This document shows, in pieces, positions 48,904 to 57,920 of a stretch of DNA of 64,000 bases. A program made the position numbers and the translations under genes. The stretch comes from Ferdinandcohnia salidurans (GTDB lineage Bacteria; Bacillota; Bacilli; Bacillales; Bacillaceae_L). Each line of letters begins with the position of its first letter. The stretch's first letter is position 1. The stretch spans positions 103,453 to 167,452 of the forward strand of contig NZ_JBHUEK010000026.1 in the NCBI RefSeq assembly GCF_042680725.1, read 5' to 3'. A model generated the notes under the pieces. The model worked only from the letters and a program-made list of their open reading frames with translations, was not told the DNA's origin and searched no databases.

Positions 48904-49058
48904 GTTCAAAGTTGAAATGAATCCTCAGGTAACGTGTAAACCTTTTCTCAATGGTATCTTTTTATTGATTTTTAGATTTACTGAGTTTTATTGCTGTTTT
49001 CCATGTCAAGTTCGATTGATCAACTCAGCTATAATATCTGTGTAAATTGAAGTAAAAA

Positions 49059-49116
49059 CGCAAAAATTATTTGCGGTAAGGAGCAAAAAAAATTAGCGTA
49101 GCAAAATAAATTTGCT
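49059..49116 (+). promoter_or_regulatory. tandem RocR-type upstream activating sequences
   Basis: CGCAAAAATTATTTGCG (49059-49075) and AGCAAAATAAATTTGCT (49100-49116) are 17-bp inverted repeats with the same single mismatch position and centres 41 bp apart (about four helical turns). They lie about 76 and 117 bp upstream of the expected sigma-L start, where enhancer-binding RocR acts on roc operons. Confidence 0.75.
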
Positions 49117-49156
49117 CTAAAAATTTTAATAACGTTGTCTTAATGTGTTTGTAAAG

Positions 49157-49173
49157 TTGGCACATATCTTGCA
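49157..49173 (+). promoter_or_regulatory. sigma-54 (SigL) promoter of rocA
   Basis: TTGGCAC-N5-TTGCA is an exact -24/-12 promoter, with GG at 49159-49160 and GC at 49171-49172. B. subtilis roc operons are SigL-dependent, so the assignment is strong. Confidence 0.95.
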
Positions 49174-49214
49174 TTAATGTATATTGACCAAAAAATTACA
49201 TGGGGGATGAAGAG

Positions 49215-50762
49215 ATGGTACAACCATATAAACATGAAGCATTTACAGATTTTTCAATCGTGGCTAATCAAGACGCATACAAAAAGGGGTTACAAACAGT
49301 AGAAAGTTACTTAGGCCAAGATTATGATTTATTAATCGGGGAAGAGCGAATTACTACTGACGATAAAATTATATCAATTAATCCAGCTAATAAAGAAGAA
49401 GTCGTTGGACGCGTATCAAAAGCAAATCGTGAGTTAGCTGAAAAGGCTATGCAAGTGGCTGTGGAGGCTTTTAAAACATGGAAAAAGGTATCAGCGGAAA
49501 CACGTGCGGACGTATTATTTAAAGCAGCTGCAATCATTCGCCGCCGTAAACATGAGTTTTCTGCTTTACTTACTAAAGAAGCAGGAAAGCCATGGAGAGA
49601 AGCAGATGCTGATACAGCTGAAGCTATTGACTTTCTTGAATTTTACGGTAGGGAAATGCTAAGGATCAAAGATGGTGTTAAAGTAAACAGCCGTCCTAAT
49701 GAATTTAATCGTTATGACTATATTCCATTAGGTGTTGGTGTTATCATTTCACCTTGGAACTTCCCGCTTGCCATCATGGCTGGAACAACTGTAGCCGCAA
49801 TTGTTGCTGGCAATACTGTTCTATTAAAACCAGCATCAACAACTCCTATTGTGGCAGCGAAATTTGTTGAAGTGATGGAAGAAGCAGGTCTTCCTGCAGG
49901 TGTTCTTAATTTTGTCCCAGGAAACGGTTCTGAAGTTGGGGATTATTTAGTTGATCATAAAGATACTCGTTTCATTTCATTCACAGGTTCTCGTGACGTT
50001 GGACTACGTATCAATGAACGCGCATCTAAATTGAATGACGGCCAAATCTGGATTAAACGTGTAATCGCTGAAATGGGCGGTAAAGACACAATCGTTGTAG
50101 ATAAAGAAGCCGATCTTGAATTAGCATCTCAATCTATTGTGTCTTCAGCGTTTGGTTTCTCTGGACAAAAATGTTCAGCATGTTCCCGTGCAATTATTGT
50201 CGAAGATGTATATGACGAAGTGCTAAGCCGCGTTGTTGAATTAACAAATGAATTAACACAAGGGGATCCAGCAGATTATCGTAATTACATGGCAACAGTG
50301 ATTGACCAAAATGCATTTGATAAAATCATGAGCTATATTGAAATTGGTAAAAAAGAAGGAAAGCTAATGACAGGTGGAGAAGGAGACAGCTCCAAAGGAT
50401 TCTTCATTAAGCCGACGGTATTCGCTGACCTTACCCCAGATGCACGTATCATGAAGGAAGAAATCTTTGGACCAGTAGTCGGTTTCACAAAAGCTAAGGA
50501 TTTCGATCATGCCATTGAAATTGCGAATGACACGGAATACGGATTAACAGGTGCGGTAATTACAAACAACCGTGTCAACATCCAAAAAGCACGTGAAGAT
50601 TTCCATGTAGGTAACCTTTACTTTAACCGTGGTTGTACGGGTGCAATTGTTGGCTACCAGCCTTTTGGTGGATTCAATATGTCAGGAACAGATTCAAAAG
50701 CAGGCGGCCCTGACTACATTCAGTTGCATATGCAAGCAAAAACAACCTCTGAAATGTACTAA
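49215..50762 (+). CDS. rocA: 1-pyrroline-5-carboxylate dehydrogenase RocA
   Basis: 515 residues of the aldehyde dehydrogenase superfamily: PWNFPLAI (NAD region), FTGSRDVG, EMGGKDT (general base Glu), GFSGQKCSACSR with the catalytic Cys, and EIFGPVV. Family-specific length and the sigma-L/RocR promoter identify RocA, which oxidises pyrroline-5-carboxylate or glutamate semialdehyde to glutamate. ATG 49215 follows GGGGGATGAAG; the ATG at 49200 lies before that site and is not used. Confidence 0.95.
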   Translation: MVQPYKHEAFTDFSIVANQDAYKKGLQTVESYLGQDYDLLIGEERITTDDKIISINPANKEEVVGRVSKANRELAEKAMQVAVEAFKTWKKVSAETRADVLFKAAAIIRRRKHEFSALLTKEAGKPWREADADTAEAIDFLEFYGREMLRIKDGVKVNSRPNEFNRYDYIPLGVGVIISPWNFPLAIMAGTTVAAIVAGNTVLLKPASTTPIVAAKFVEVMEEAGLPAGVLNFVPGNGSEVGDYLVDHKDTRFISFTGSRDVGLRINERASKLNDGQIWIKRVIAEMGGKDTIVVDKEADLELASQSIVSSAFGFSGQKCSACSRAIIVEDVYDEVLSRVVELTNELTQGDPADYRNYMATVIDQNAFDKIMSYIEIGKKEGKLMTGGEGDSSKGFFIKPTVFADLTPDARIMKEEIFGPVVGFTKAKDFDHAIEIANDTEYGLTGAVITNNRVNIQKAREDFHVGNLYFNRGCTGAIVGYQPFGGFNMSGTDSKAGGPDYIQLHMQAKTTSEMY

Positions 50763-50822
50763 GAAAGCGTACTTAACCAAATACTTTCTATTACACTCAA
50801 GATCTCGTAGGGAGGGATAAAT

Positions 50823-52025
50823 ATGATAACACAAACAAGAAAATCACAAACATTAATAGAGCAATCTGAAAAATTTGGTGCACACAATTATAACCCGCTT
50901 CCGGTTGTAATTTCAAAAGCTGAAGGAGTATGGGTGGAAGATCCTGAAGGCAATAAATATATGGATATGTTAAGTGCTTATTCTGCAGTTAATCAGGGGC
51001 ATCGCCACCCAAAAATCATTCAGGCGTTAAAGGATCAGGCTGATCGTGTGACATTAACCTCTCGTGCATTTCATAATGACCAGCTTGGCCCGTGGTATGA
51101 AATGATTTGTAAATTAACAAAGAAAGAAATGGCTCTACCTATGAATACAGGGGCTGAAGCTGTTGAAACGGCGATTAAAGCTGCACGCCGCTGGGCATAT
51201 GATGTAAAAGGTATAGCTGAAAATCAGGCTGAGATTATTGCGTGTGTGGGTAATTTTCATGGTCGAACTATGACGGCTGTGTCACTTTCCTCTGAAGCAG
51301 AATATCAACGAGGATTTGGTCCAATGTTGCCAGGTATTAAACTAATCCCTTTTGGTGACTTAGAAGCTTTGAAAAAAGCTATTACGACAAATACAGCAGC
51401 TTTCCTAGTTGAGCCTATCCAAGGTGAAGCTGGAATTGTGATTCCACCCGAAGGATTCTTAAAGAATGCATCAGAATTATGTAAAGAAAACAATGTTCTC
51501 TTTATTGCCGACGAAATTCAAGCCGGATTAGCTCGAACGGGTAAAATGTTTGCATGTGACTGGGAAGATGTCAATCCTGATATGTTTATCTTAGGAAAAG
51601 CACTAGGTGGCGGGGTATTCCCGATTTCTTGTGTAGTTGCTAGCAAAGACATACTTGGCGTATTTAATCCTGGATCACACGGATCAACATTCGGTGGAAA
51701 CCCAATGGCATGTGCTGTATCAGTTGCTTCTATGAATGTACTAATTGACGAAAGACTAGCAGATCGTTCTCTTGAACTTGGTGAGTATTTCATGGAGAAG
51801 TTAAATGAAATCAATAATCCAATTATTAAACAAGTTCGTGGTCGCGGCCTCTTTATCGGTGTCGAGCTTACACAGCCTGCCCGCAGATATTGTGAAGCAT
51901 TAAAAGAAGTGGGGCTTTTATGTAAAGAAACTCATGATACCGTTATGCGTTTTGCTCCTCCATTAGTAATTAGCAAAGAGGAATTAGATTGGGCAATTGA
52001 AAAAATTAGTAAAGTTTTAGGTTAA
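50823..52025 (+). CDS. rocD: ornithine aminotransferase RocD
   Basis: 400 residues, class III PLP aminotransferase: MNTGAEAVETAIKAARRW, NFHGRTMTAVSLS, IADEIQAGLARTGKMFA, and LGKALGGGVFPIS with the PLP lysine, plus GSHGSTFGGNPMACAV. It converts ornithine to glutamate semialdehyde, the RocA substrate. GGGAGGG precedes ATG. Sixty nt after rocA with no terminator, so the two are one operon. Confidence 0.96.
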   Translation: MITQTRKSQTLIEQSEKFGAHNYNPLPVVISKAEGVWVEDPEGNKYMDMLSAYSAVNQGHRHPKIIQALKDQADRVTLTSRAFHNDQLGPWYEMICKLTKKEMALPMNTGAEAVETAIKAARRWAYDVKGIAENQAEIIACVGNFHGRTMTAVSLSSEAEYQRGFGPMLPGIKLIPFGDLEALKKAITTNTAAFLVEPIQGEAGIVIPPEGFLKNASELCKENNVLFIADEIQAGLARTGKMFACDWEDVNPDMFILGKALGGGVFPISCVVASKDILGVFNPGSHGSTFGGNPMACAVSVASMNVLIDERLADRSLELGEYFMEKLNEINNPIIKQVRGRGLFIGVELTQPARRYCEALKEVGLLCKETHDTVMRFAPPLVISKEELDWAIEKISKVLG

Positions 52026-52135
52026 TGTAAACGGGAATTTGTTTTTTAATATAAAGATAACGTGGTGCCAATAAGGGGACCACTAGGGCAAATATTTATA
52101 TAAGATAGAATATTTTAATTTTTTATACAATTATA

Positions 52136-52164
52136 TTGACGTCAATTTTTATATAACGTATATT
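52136..52164 (+). promoter_or_regulatory. sigma-A promoter of the TRAP transporter operon
   Basis: TTGACG (52136-52141), a 17-bp spacer, TATATT (52159-52164). The -35 is part of the palindrome TTGACGTCAA. Predicted start near 52171 gives a leader of about 330 nt to dctP. Confidence 0.75.
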
Positions 52165-52187
52165 TATAACTAAGTTTAACAAACAGT

Positions 52188-52221
52188 GTATACGGTATAC
52201 TGTATACAGTACACCGTATAC
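52188..52221 (+). promoter_or_regulatory. 34-bp GntR-type operator of GTATACN heptamers
   Basis: Centre TGTATACA (52201-52208) flanked by GTATACGGTATAC and its near-exact complement GTACACCGTATAC. Seen otherwise, it is GTATACN repeated from 52188 with one copy reading GTACACC. It lies at about +17 to +50 of the promoter, a roadblock position. GTATAC-centred sites are common for GntR-family regulators, and one is encoded at 57120. Confidence 0.8.
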
Positions 52222-52503
52222 TTATATTGATATATTGGTAATTTAGTAGACTTTATTTAAATACTTGCAAACATCTTCACATGGTTGTTCCTTGGTACAC
52301 AAAGCCTGTTATTCGAAGTATTTTGAATAAATAAATAATAAGAGGGATATTTAATCCTTGTTGTTTTCTATAGTTGGCTATCACAAAATGAAAGCAGTTA
52401 CATTAAGTGGGAATATTGTCTAATATGTATCCAACAATGTAAAGGCAAATTGATGTGTTGGAAAACTATGAAATATAAAAAATATTAAAAGGAGGTCAAA
52501 AAA

Positions 52504-53526
52504 GTGAACAAAATTATATCATTTTTATGCTTGTCGGTATTATTTGCTTTTATTCTTGTTGGCTGTAGCAGTAATGCTGAAAAATCGAATGGTGAAGGTG
52601 GTGGGGCTGAACCTACGACAATACAACTTGGACATGCATTGTCTGAAGGTACTCCTGCTGCCGAATTAATAAACGAAATGGCTGCGAATGTCGAGGAACA
52701 AACAGAGGGACGAGTCGCGTTCAAAGTTTTCCCAAACAGTCAGTTAGGTTCCGAAGTAGAAATGTTAGAGCAAATAAAATTAGGAACCATGGGATCAGGT
52801 GCAATCATGATTGGTTCTATGCAAAACCTAAATAAGACAATGGCGATAGAGGATTTACCATACATGTGGGCAGATGCTGAACATGCACGTGCTGCATATG
52901 ATGGTGAATTTGGTGAATACCTAGGAAATGTGATGAAAGAAGAAGGTATGACAAAAATTGGTTATCTTGAATGGGGCTTTAGACACATTACAAATAACAA
53001 GAAGCCAATTGTTAAGCCAGAAGACATGGAAGGTGTGTCAATTCGTGTGGCTGAAACAGAACTTCGTGTAGACACTTTTGAAGAAGTTGGGGCACTTCCG
53101 ACTGTTATGGCATTCAGCGAACTATATGGTGCATTGCAGCAAGGTACAGTCGATGCACAAGAAAACCCACTTTCTAATATTGTAGCTGCTAAGTTTGACG
53201 AAGTTCAAGAATATCTATCACTTTCTGGTCACTTCTACAATACAGTAATGATGGTTGTTGATACTGATGTTTGGGAAAAAATCTCAGCAGAAGATCAAGA
53301 AATTATTCTAGCAGAAGCAGATAGAATTTCTAAGGAAGTCCGAACTGTAAATGATTCTAAAGAACAAGAATACATTGACACACTCGAAGAACGTGGAATG
53401 AAGGTCAATGATAATGTTGATAAGAAAGCATTCCGTGAAGCGATGCTACCAGTCTATGACAAATGGGAAAAAGAAGTATTTGGTTCTGAGCTAATGGACA
53501 TTTACAGAGCAGCTTCTGGATATTAA
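52504..53526 (+). CDS. dctP: TRAP transporter solute-binding lipoprotein (DctP family)
   Basis: 340 residues. Lipoprotein signal peptide ending LVGCSS (Cys about residue 21), then a DctP fold: TTIQLGHALSEGTPAAEL, GMTKIGYLEWGFRHITNNKKPI and GVSIRVAETELRVDTFEEVGALPTVMAFSELYGALQQGTVDAQEN, of which SIRV (ligand-binding Arg) and GALQQGTVDAQEN are the family hallmarks. It captures an organic acid or zwitterion; the ligand is unknown. GTG start with AAAGGAGG upstream. Confidence 0.92.
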   Translation: MNKIISFLCLSVLFAFILVGCSSNAEKSNGEGGGAEPTTIQLGHALSEGTPAAELINEMAANVEEQTEGRVAFKVFPNSQLGSEVEMLEQIKLGTMGSGAIMIGSMQNLNKTMAIEDLPYMWADAEHARAAYDGEFGEYLGNVMKEEGMTKIGYLEWGFRHITNNKKPIVKPEDMEGVSIRVAETELRVDTFEEVGALPTVMAFSELYGALQQGTVDAQENPLSNIVAAKFDEVQEYLSLSGHFYNTVMMVVDTDVWEKISAEDQEIILAEADRISKEVRTVNDSKEQEYIDTLEERGMKVNDNVDKKAFREAMLPVYDKWEKEVFGSELMDIYRAASGY

Positions 53527-53531
53527 GGATT

Positions 53532-53578
53532 AACCTTCTCTCTGTTTGGGTCATAAAGATCTGAACAGGGAGAATTAT
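53532..53578 (+). terminator. intergenic hairpin between dctP and dctQ
   Basis: TTCTCTCTGTT (53536-53546) pairs with AACAGGGAGAA (53564-53574; one G-U) and is followed by TTATTTT. Probably a leaky terminator or mRNA-stabilising stem that keeps the binding protein more abundant than the membrane subunits. Confidence 0.65.
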
Positions 53579-53616
53579 TTTCCATAGGAAAAAGTATTAA
53601 CTAAAGGAGCCATTCT

Positions 53617-54096
53617 ATGATTATTAAATTAACCAATATACTTGTTAAGTTGTTGTCTACGCTTTGTATGATTATGATTACGGGCTTAACAGCTATTGTT
53701 TTTATACAGGTTATCTCAAGATATGTTGGAATTTCATTACCTGGAACAGAAGAATTGGCAAGACTGATGGTTATTTGGCTAACATTTTTGGGATGTAGTT
53801 TAGCCATGTATGAAAAGATACATTTATCTGTCGACTTCTTAGTTGATATGATGCCAAAAAGTATTAGCAAGAAGGTTGGTATATTTATTCACTCCACTAT
53901 GATCCTCTTTTTCGGTGTATTGATGGTCTATGGATTCCGACTTTCTATATTAGCATGGGGCTCGACATCTTCTACATTAACGATACCTATGGGCCTATTT
54001 TATATCATGATACCGATAAGTTCGATCTTTTCCATCTATTTCATCATACTTAATATGTTTGATTCTTCTAAAAAAGGAGGAATTGTTGAATTATGA
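53617..54096 (+). CDS. dctQ: TRAP transporter small membrane subunit (DctQ)
   Basis: 159 residues with four TM helices. DctQ patterns: FIQVISRYVGISLPGTEELARLMVIWLTFLGCSLAMYEKIHLSVDF in two pieces (SRYVGISLPGTEELAR and GCSLAMYEKIHLSVD). It bridges the binding protein and the DctM channel. AAAGGAG precedes ATG; it overlaps dctM by 4 nt. Confidence 0.92.
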   Translation: MIIKLTNILVKLLSTLCMIMITGLTAIVFIQVISRYVGISLPGTEELARLMVIWLTFLGCSLAMYEKIHLSVDFLVDMMPKSISKKVGIFIHSTMILFFGVLMVYGFRLSILAWGSTSSTLTIPMGLFYIMIPISSIFSIYFIILNMFDSSKKGGIVEL

Positions 54097-55376
54097 TGAT
54101 CATTACGATTTTAGCACTTTTCTTTTTCTTCCTTTTTCTAGGTATGCCAATTGCGTTTACGATGGGTATTGTAACGATTGGTATGCTGGTATTAACCGAT
54201 GTGTCATTAGAAATGATGGTGCAGCGAATGTTTGCTGGTGTTAACAACTTCTCATATCTTGCCCTCCCGTTATTTATCCTAGCAGGAAACATCATGGGTA
54301 AAGGTGGTTTAACGAAACGTTTGATGGGATTAGCAAATGCTCTAGTTGGGAAGTTGCCAGGGGGACTTGGGATGACGGCAGTTGTTACTAGTGCCTTATT
54401 TGGTGCCGTGTCAGGTTCAACTGTTGCGACAACATATGCTGTAGGGTCTGTTATTGTGCCTCGTATGAAAGAACAAAACTACAGCAGAGGCTTTATTGCA
54501 AGTATCGTTGGTCCGTCGGGTGTCTTAGGATTAATTATTCCTCCAAGTATAACAATGGTTATCCTTGGCATAACAGCTAATATCTCCATTGGAGATTTGT
54601 TTCTTGCCGGATTTTTACCTGGTATTATACTTGTTATTCTTTTATGTATCTATGTTTCCTTTATGTCTAAACATAAAAACTTTGGGGTCATCCACCAAGA
54701 AAAAATAAGTGGAAAAGAATTTTTAAACATTTGTAAGGAAGCGTTCTTCCCGCTAATGACTCCAGTATTTATTCTTACTGGGATATTTAGTGGACTTGTC
54801 ACAGCAACCGAAGCAGCTGTTGTTGCGGTAGTATATGGCTTTATTTTGTCCTTGTTTTATAAAGAATTAACGTATAAAAAGTTTAAGCAAATCATGGTCA
54901 GTTCAGCTTCGACATCAGCAACAATATTAATTATTATTTCCGTTGCGAACGCATTTACATATGTGTTGACAACAAATCAAATCCCTGCAATGATTTCAGA
55001 ATTCTTCTTACAGTATGCCCATACTCCACTTCAATTCTTATTGGTTGTTTCATTAATTCTGTTCATTTTAGGTACGCTTACTGAAGTAACCTCATTAATT
55101 ATATTGTTGAGTCCGATTTTTATGCCGATTGCGATGCAGTATGGCATTGACCCAATTCACTTCGGAATGGTATTGTGCATGAACTTTGCGTTAGCAAATG
55201 TGACACCGCCAGTTGGTCTGTCCTTAATTGCCGGATGTAGTATCACTGATCGTAAAATGGGAATTGAGCATACATTCCCATATGTACTACATATAATTGG
55301 AATTTTAATTATTTTTGTAATGTTGATTATATTTGTTCCAGCTATTTCAACATTTATGCCAGCATTGTTCAGATAG
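54093..55376 (+). CDS. dctM: TRAP transporter large permease (DctM)
   Basis: 427 residues with about 12 TM helices. Family marks: LFLGMPIAFTMGIV, LPLFILAGNIMGKGG, ALFGAVSGSTVATTYAVGSVIVP, PSGVLGLIIPPS, and NVTPPVGLSL. It couples substrate entry to a sodium gradient. Translationally coupled to dctQ. Confidence 0.95.
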   Translation: MMIITILALFFFFLFLGMPIAFTMGIVTIGMLVLTDVSLEMMVQRMFAGVNNFSYLALPLFILAGNIMGKGGLTKRLMGLANALVGKLPGGLGMTAVVTSALFGAVSGSTVATTYAVGSVIVPRMKEQNYSRGFIASIVGPSGVLGLIIPPSITMVILGITANISIGDLFLAGFLPGIILVILLCIYVSFMSKHKNFGVIHQEKISGKEFLNICKEAFFPLMTPVFILTGIFSGLVTATEAAVVAVVYGFILSLFYKELTYKKFKQIMVSSASTSATILIIISVANAFTYVLTTNQIPAMISEFFLQYAHTPLQFLLVVSLILFILGTLTEVTSLIILLSPIFMPIAMQYGIDPIHFGMVLCMNFALANVTPPVGLSLIAGCSITDRKMGIEHTFPYVLHIIGILIIFVMLIIFVPAISTFMPALFR

Positions 55377-55388
55377 TAGGTGAATCGA

Positions 55389-55736
55389 TTGATTAGAAAA
55401 ACAGAGAAAAAAATGATTATTGAAAATCCACGTGGAGGAGAAGGCACCATTGAGTTATATGAAATCTTTGGTTCAGCTGAAACGATGGGTAATGTTTCTC
55501 TTTTTGCCAAGGTTGTTTTGAAACCACAAACAATAATTGGGTTCCATGAACATCATGGTGAAGCCGAAGTTTACTATGTGACGAAAGGGAAGGGCTTTTT
55601 CATTAGGAATAACCAAGAACGCATTGCTGTCAAAGCAGGCGATGCGTGCATGATGGAAGTTGGCCATGGTCATGGAATAGAAAATCCGAATGATGAAGAA
55701 ATGGAAATCATTGCGGTAGTCTACCCTGAAAGGTAG
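55389..55736 (+). CDS. small cupin-domain protein
   Basis: About 115 residues, one cupin barrel. Motif 1: GFHEHHGEAEVYYVTKG (three possible His/Glu metal ligands). Motif 2: GDACMMEVGHGHGIENP (His). The small size resembles sensors, isomerases or epimerases. Located in the TRAP operon, it probably modifies the imported compound. TTG 55389 is 5 nt after AGGTGA; a GTG at 55380 falls on that site. Confidence 0.85.
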   Translation: MIRKTEKKMIIENPRGGEGTIELYEIFGSAETMGNVSLFAKVVLKPQTIIGFHEHHGEAEVYYVTKGKGFFIRNNQERIAVKAGDACMMEVGHGHGIENPNDEEMEIIAVVYPER

Positions 55737-55890
55737 GAAAACGAAGGAAATAGGTAGCGAAGTTCCATGAAGGTAATTGAGGCTAGCGAAATCTGACTTG
55801 AGAATTTAGAAAAGGTTCAACATGAAGTGAGTGCGACTCCTATTTAAGGATTATTACTATTCACGCGTAACAGTAAAAAGGGGGATAATG

Positions 55891-57072
55891 ATGGATATTA
55901 TATTGAATAAAAGGGTTACGGATATTCAGGTTCCCAGTATAAGAAAATTTTCTAATATGGTTGCCGATTATCCTGATGCGATTAACCTAACTCTTGGACA
56001 GCCTGATTTTAGCACTCCTGAGCATATAAAAGAAGCAGGGATTTCAGCAATAAGACAGAATTTAACAGCATATACTCATAACGCAGGGTTAATCGACCTT
56101 AGACAAGCTGCAAGTGACTTTGTGAATCATAAATACGGTCTTCAATATGATGCCGAAACGGAAATCATTGTAACGAACGGGGCTACTGAGGCAATTGATA
56201 CAGCCTTTCGTACTATTTTGAGAGAGGGAGACGAAGTCCTTCTTCCAGTTCCTATCTATCCAGGTTACGAACCGCTCATCAAATTATGCGGCGCTGTTCC
56301 AGTATATATTGATGTGACGCAGGATCAATTTAAGATTAATGCTGATTTAATTAAAAGCAAACTTACGGAAAAAACTCGCTGTTTGGTTCTTTGCTCTCCA
56401 TCTAATCCATTAGGAAGCGTGTTAGATGAACAAAATTTGAATGAAATTGCTAGTCTTCTAGAGGAAAAGGATATTTTCGTAGTTTCAGATGAAATTTACA
56501 GTGAACTGACTTTTGACCAAAAGCATAATTCTATTGCCGCTGTCCCTGGAATGAGGGAAAAGACAATTGTCATTAACGGTCTTGCTAAGTCTCATTCGAT
56601 GACAGGGTGGAGAATTGGTTTTACCTTTGCACCAGCCTATTTATCTGAAGAAATGCTAAAAGTTCATCTTTATAATTCAGTTTGTGCAAGCACAATTAGC
56701 CAGTATGCAGCAATTGAAGCACTAACAAATGGAATAAATGATGCAAATGAAATGGCTGTAGAGTACAGGAAAAGAAGAGATTATGTTTGTGACCGTTTAA
56801 TGAAGATGGGACTTGATGTTATAAAACCAGAAGGTGCTTTTTATGTTTTTCCTTCAATAAAAAGGACAAATATGGATTCAGAGAATTTTTCTTTGAAGCT
56901 ATTACAAGAAGGAAAAGTTGCCGTTGTTCCGGGTAATGGATTTACCGAGTTTGGTGAAGGATTTATCAGAATTTCTTATGCAGCCTCTATGGAAATGCTC
57001 CAAGAAGCCTTAGACAGATTAGAGCTTTTTATGGATAGCATTATGAAAAAAAGAACAGTAGAAAAGTTTTAA
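55891..57072 (+). CDS. class I aminotransferase, PatA-like
   Basis: About 393 residues. Fold-type I PLP enzyme: LGQPDFSTPEHI, TNGATEAIDTAFRTIL, PVPIYPGYEPLI, CSPSNPLGSVL, VSDEIYSELTFD, and NGLAKSHSMTGWRIGF with the PLP lysine. Strong similarity in these blocks to B. subtilis PatA (N-acetyl-diaminopimelate aminotransferase), but the operon suggests a catabolic substrate. ATG 55891 follows AAAGGGGG at 5-6 nt; a longer frame upstream has no site. Confidence 0.9.
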   Translation: MDIILNKRVTDIQVPSIRKFSNMVADYPDAINLTLGQPDFSTPEHIKEAGISAIRQNLTAYTHNAGLIDLRQAASDFVNHKYGLQYDAETEIIVTNGATEAIDTAFRTILREGDEVLLPVPIYPGYEPLIKLCGAVPVYIDVTQDQFKINADLIKSKLTEKTRCLVLCSPSNPLGSVLDEQNLNEIASLLEEKDIFVVSDEIYSELTFDQKHNSIAAVPGMREKTIVINGLAKSHSMTGWRIGFTFAPAYLSEEMLKVHLYNSVCASTISQYAAIEALTNGINDANEMAVEYRKRRDYVCDRLMKMGLDVIKPEGAFYVFPSIKRTNMDSENFSLKLLQEGKVAVVPGNGFTEFGEGFIRISYAASMEMLQEALDRLELFMDSIMKKRTVEKF

Positions 57073-57119
57073 TACGATGAAGTATGGTAAAAGGAACGTT
57101 TTAACTGAAAAAGGGGATT

Positions 57120-57779
57120 ATGATGCAAAAACTGAAATCTGCTGGTTCATTATCTGATCAAGCTTATGATGTGATTAAAAATGCCATTATCAATAATGAA
57201 ATAAAACCTTTGGAGTATTTAACAGAAGAGCATTTAGGAGAAAAACTGGGGATAAGCCGGACCCCAATTCGTACGGCTTTAAAAAGGCTAGTATATGAAG
57301 GTCTGGTTGAGATGGAATTAAACAAACAAACTAGAGTTCGAGCAATTTCAATAGAAGAAGCACAAGACTATCAGGTTTTGAGAGAATCGCTGGAACCATT
57401 AGCAGCTAAACTGGCCTGTATAACCATTAATGCTAAGCAGTTAGAATTTTTAAAAGAGATATGTAATCAACAACGGGAAAGTATCGTCGAAAAGAATTAT
57501 AGCCAATTCATTAATTTGGATACCCAATTTCACAGCTATCTCGCCGAGTTCACAAATAATCATAAATTAAAGGAATTTATTAATTCTCTTCGCATTCAGA
57601 TGCAAAGGTATATAATTTTAACGAATACGTTACGAATGAGTGCGACTGAAGCCATTGAAGAACATTTTCAAATTATAACCGCTCTAGAAAGAAAAGACCC
57701 AGAAGAAGCAGCAACATGCATGGCTAATCATATAAAAAATATATCGAATCGACTTGGTCTTACTACTAAAGAAGAGTAA
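57120..57779 (+). CDS. GntR-family regulator (FCD/FadR-type C-terminal domain)
   Basis: 219 residues. N-terminal wHTH: LTEEHLGEKLGISRTPIRTALKRLVYEGLVEM in parts LGEKLGISRTPIRTALKRL and YEGLVEM. C-terminal helical FCD domain with the metal-binding pattern D/H: DTQFHSYLAEF, EEHFQIITAL, MANHIKNI. It likely represses the TRAP operon through the GTATAC site at 52188-52221 and perhaps the TTGTATACAA before rocB. Two adjacent ATGs follow AAGGGG. Confidence 0.92.
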   Translation: MMQKLKSAGSLSDQAYDVIKNAIINNEIKPLEYLTEEHLGEKLGISRTPIRTALKRLVYEGLVEMELNKQTRVRAISIEEAQDYQVLRESLEPLAAKLACITINAKQLEFLKEICNQQRESIVEKNYSQFINLDTQFHSYLAEFTNNHKLKEFINSLRIQMQRYIILTNTLRMSATEAIEEHFQIITALERKDPEEAATCMANHIKNISNRLGLTTKEE

Positions 57780-57868
57780 ATATCACGGCTAAGACGCTCT
57801 AGTTAAAGAGATACATACTGGAGCTTCTTGCACATTTTAAAACCAAAAGTCATTTTTTTACATGTTTA

Positions 57869-57878
57869 TTGTATACAA
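57869..57878 (+). promoter_or_regulatory. candidate GntR half-operator upstream of rocB
   Basis: TTGTATACAA, a perfect 10-bp palindrome with the same TGTATACA core as the centre of the 52188-52221 operator, 43 nt before the rocB start. It is followed by ACAAATACAAATGCAAATAC direct repeats. Binding by the GntR protein encoded just upstream is inferred. Confidence 0.5.
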
Positions 57879-57920
57879 ATACAAATGCAAATACAATAAT
57901 TTAAAAGGGGTTAGAAGGAA

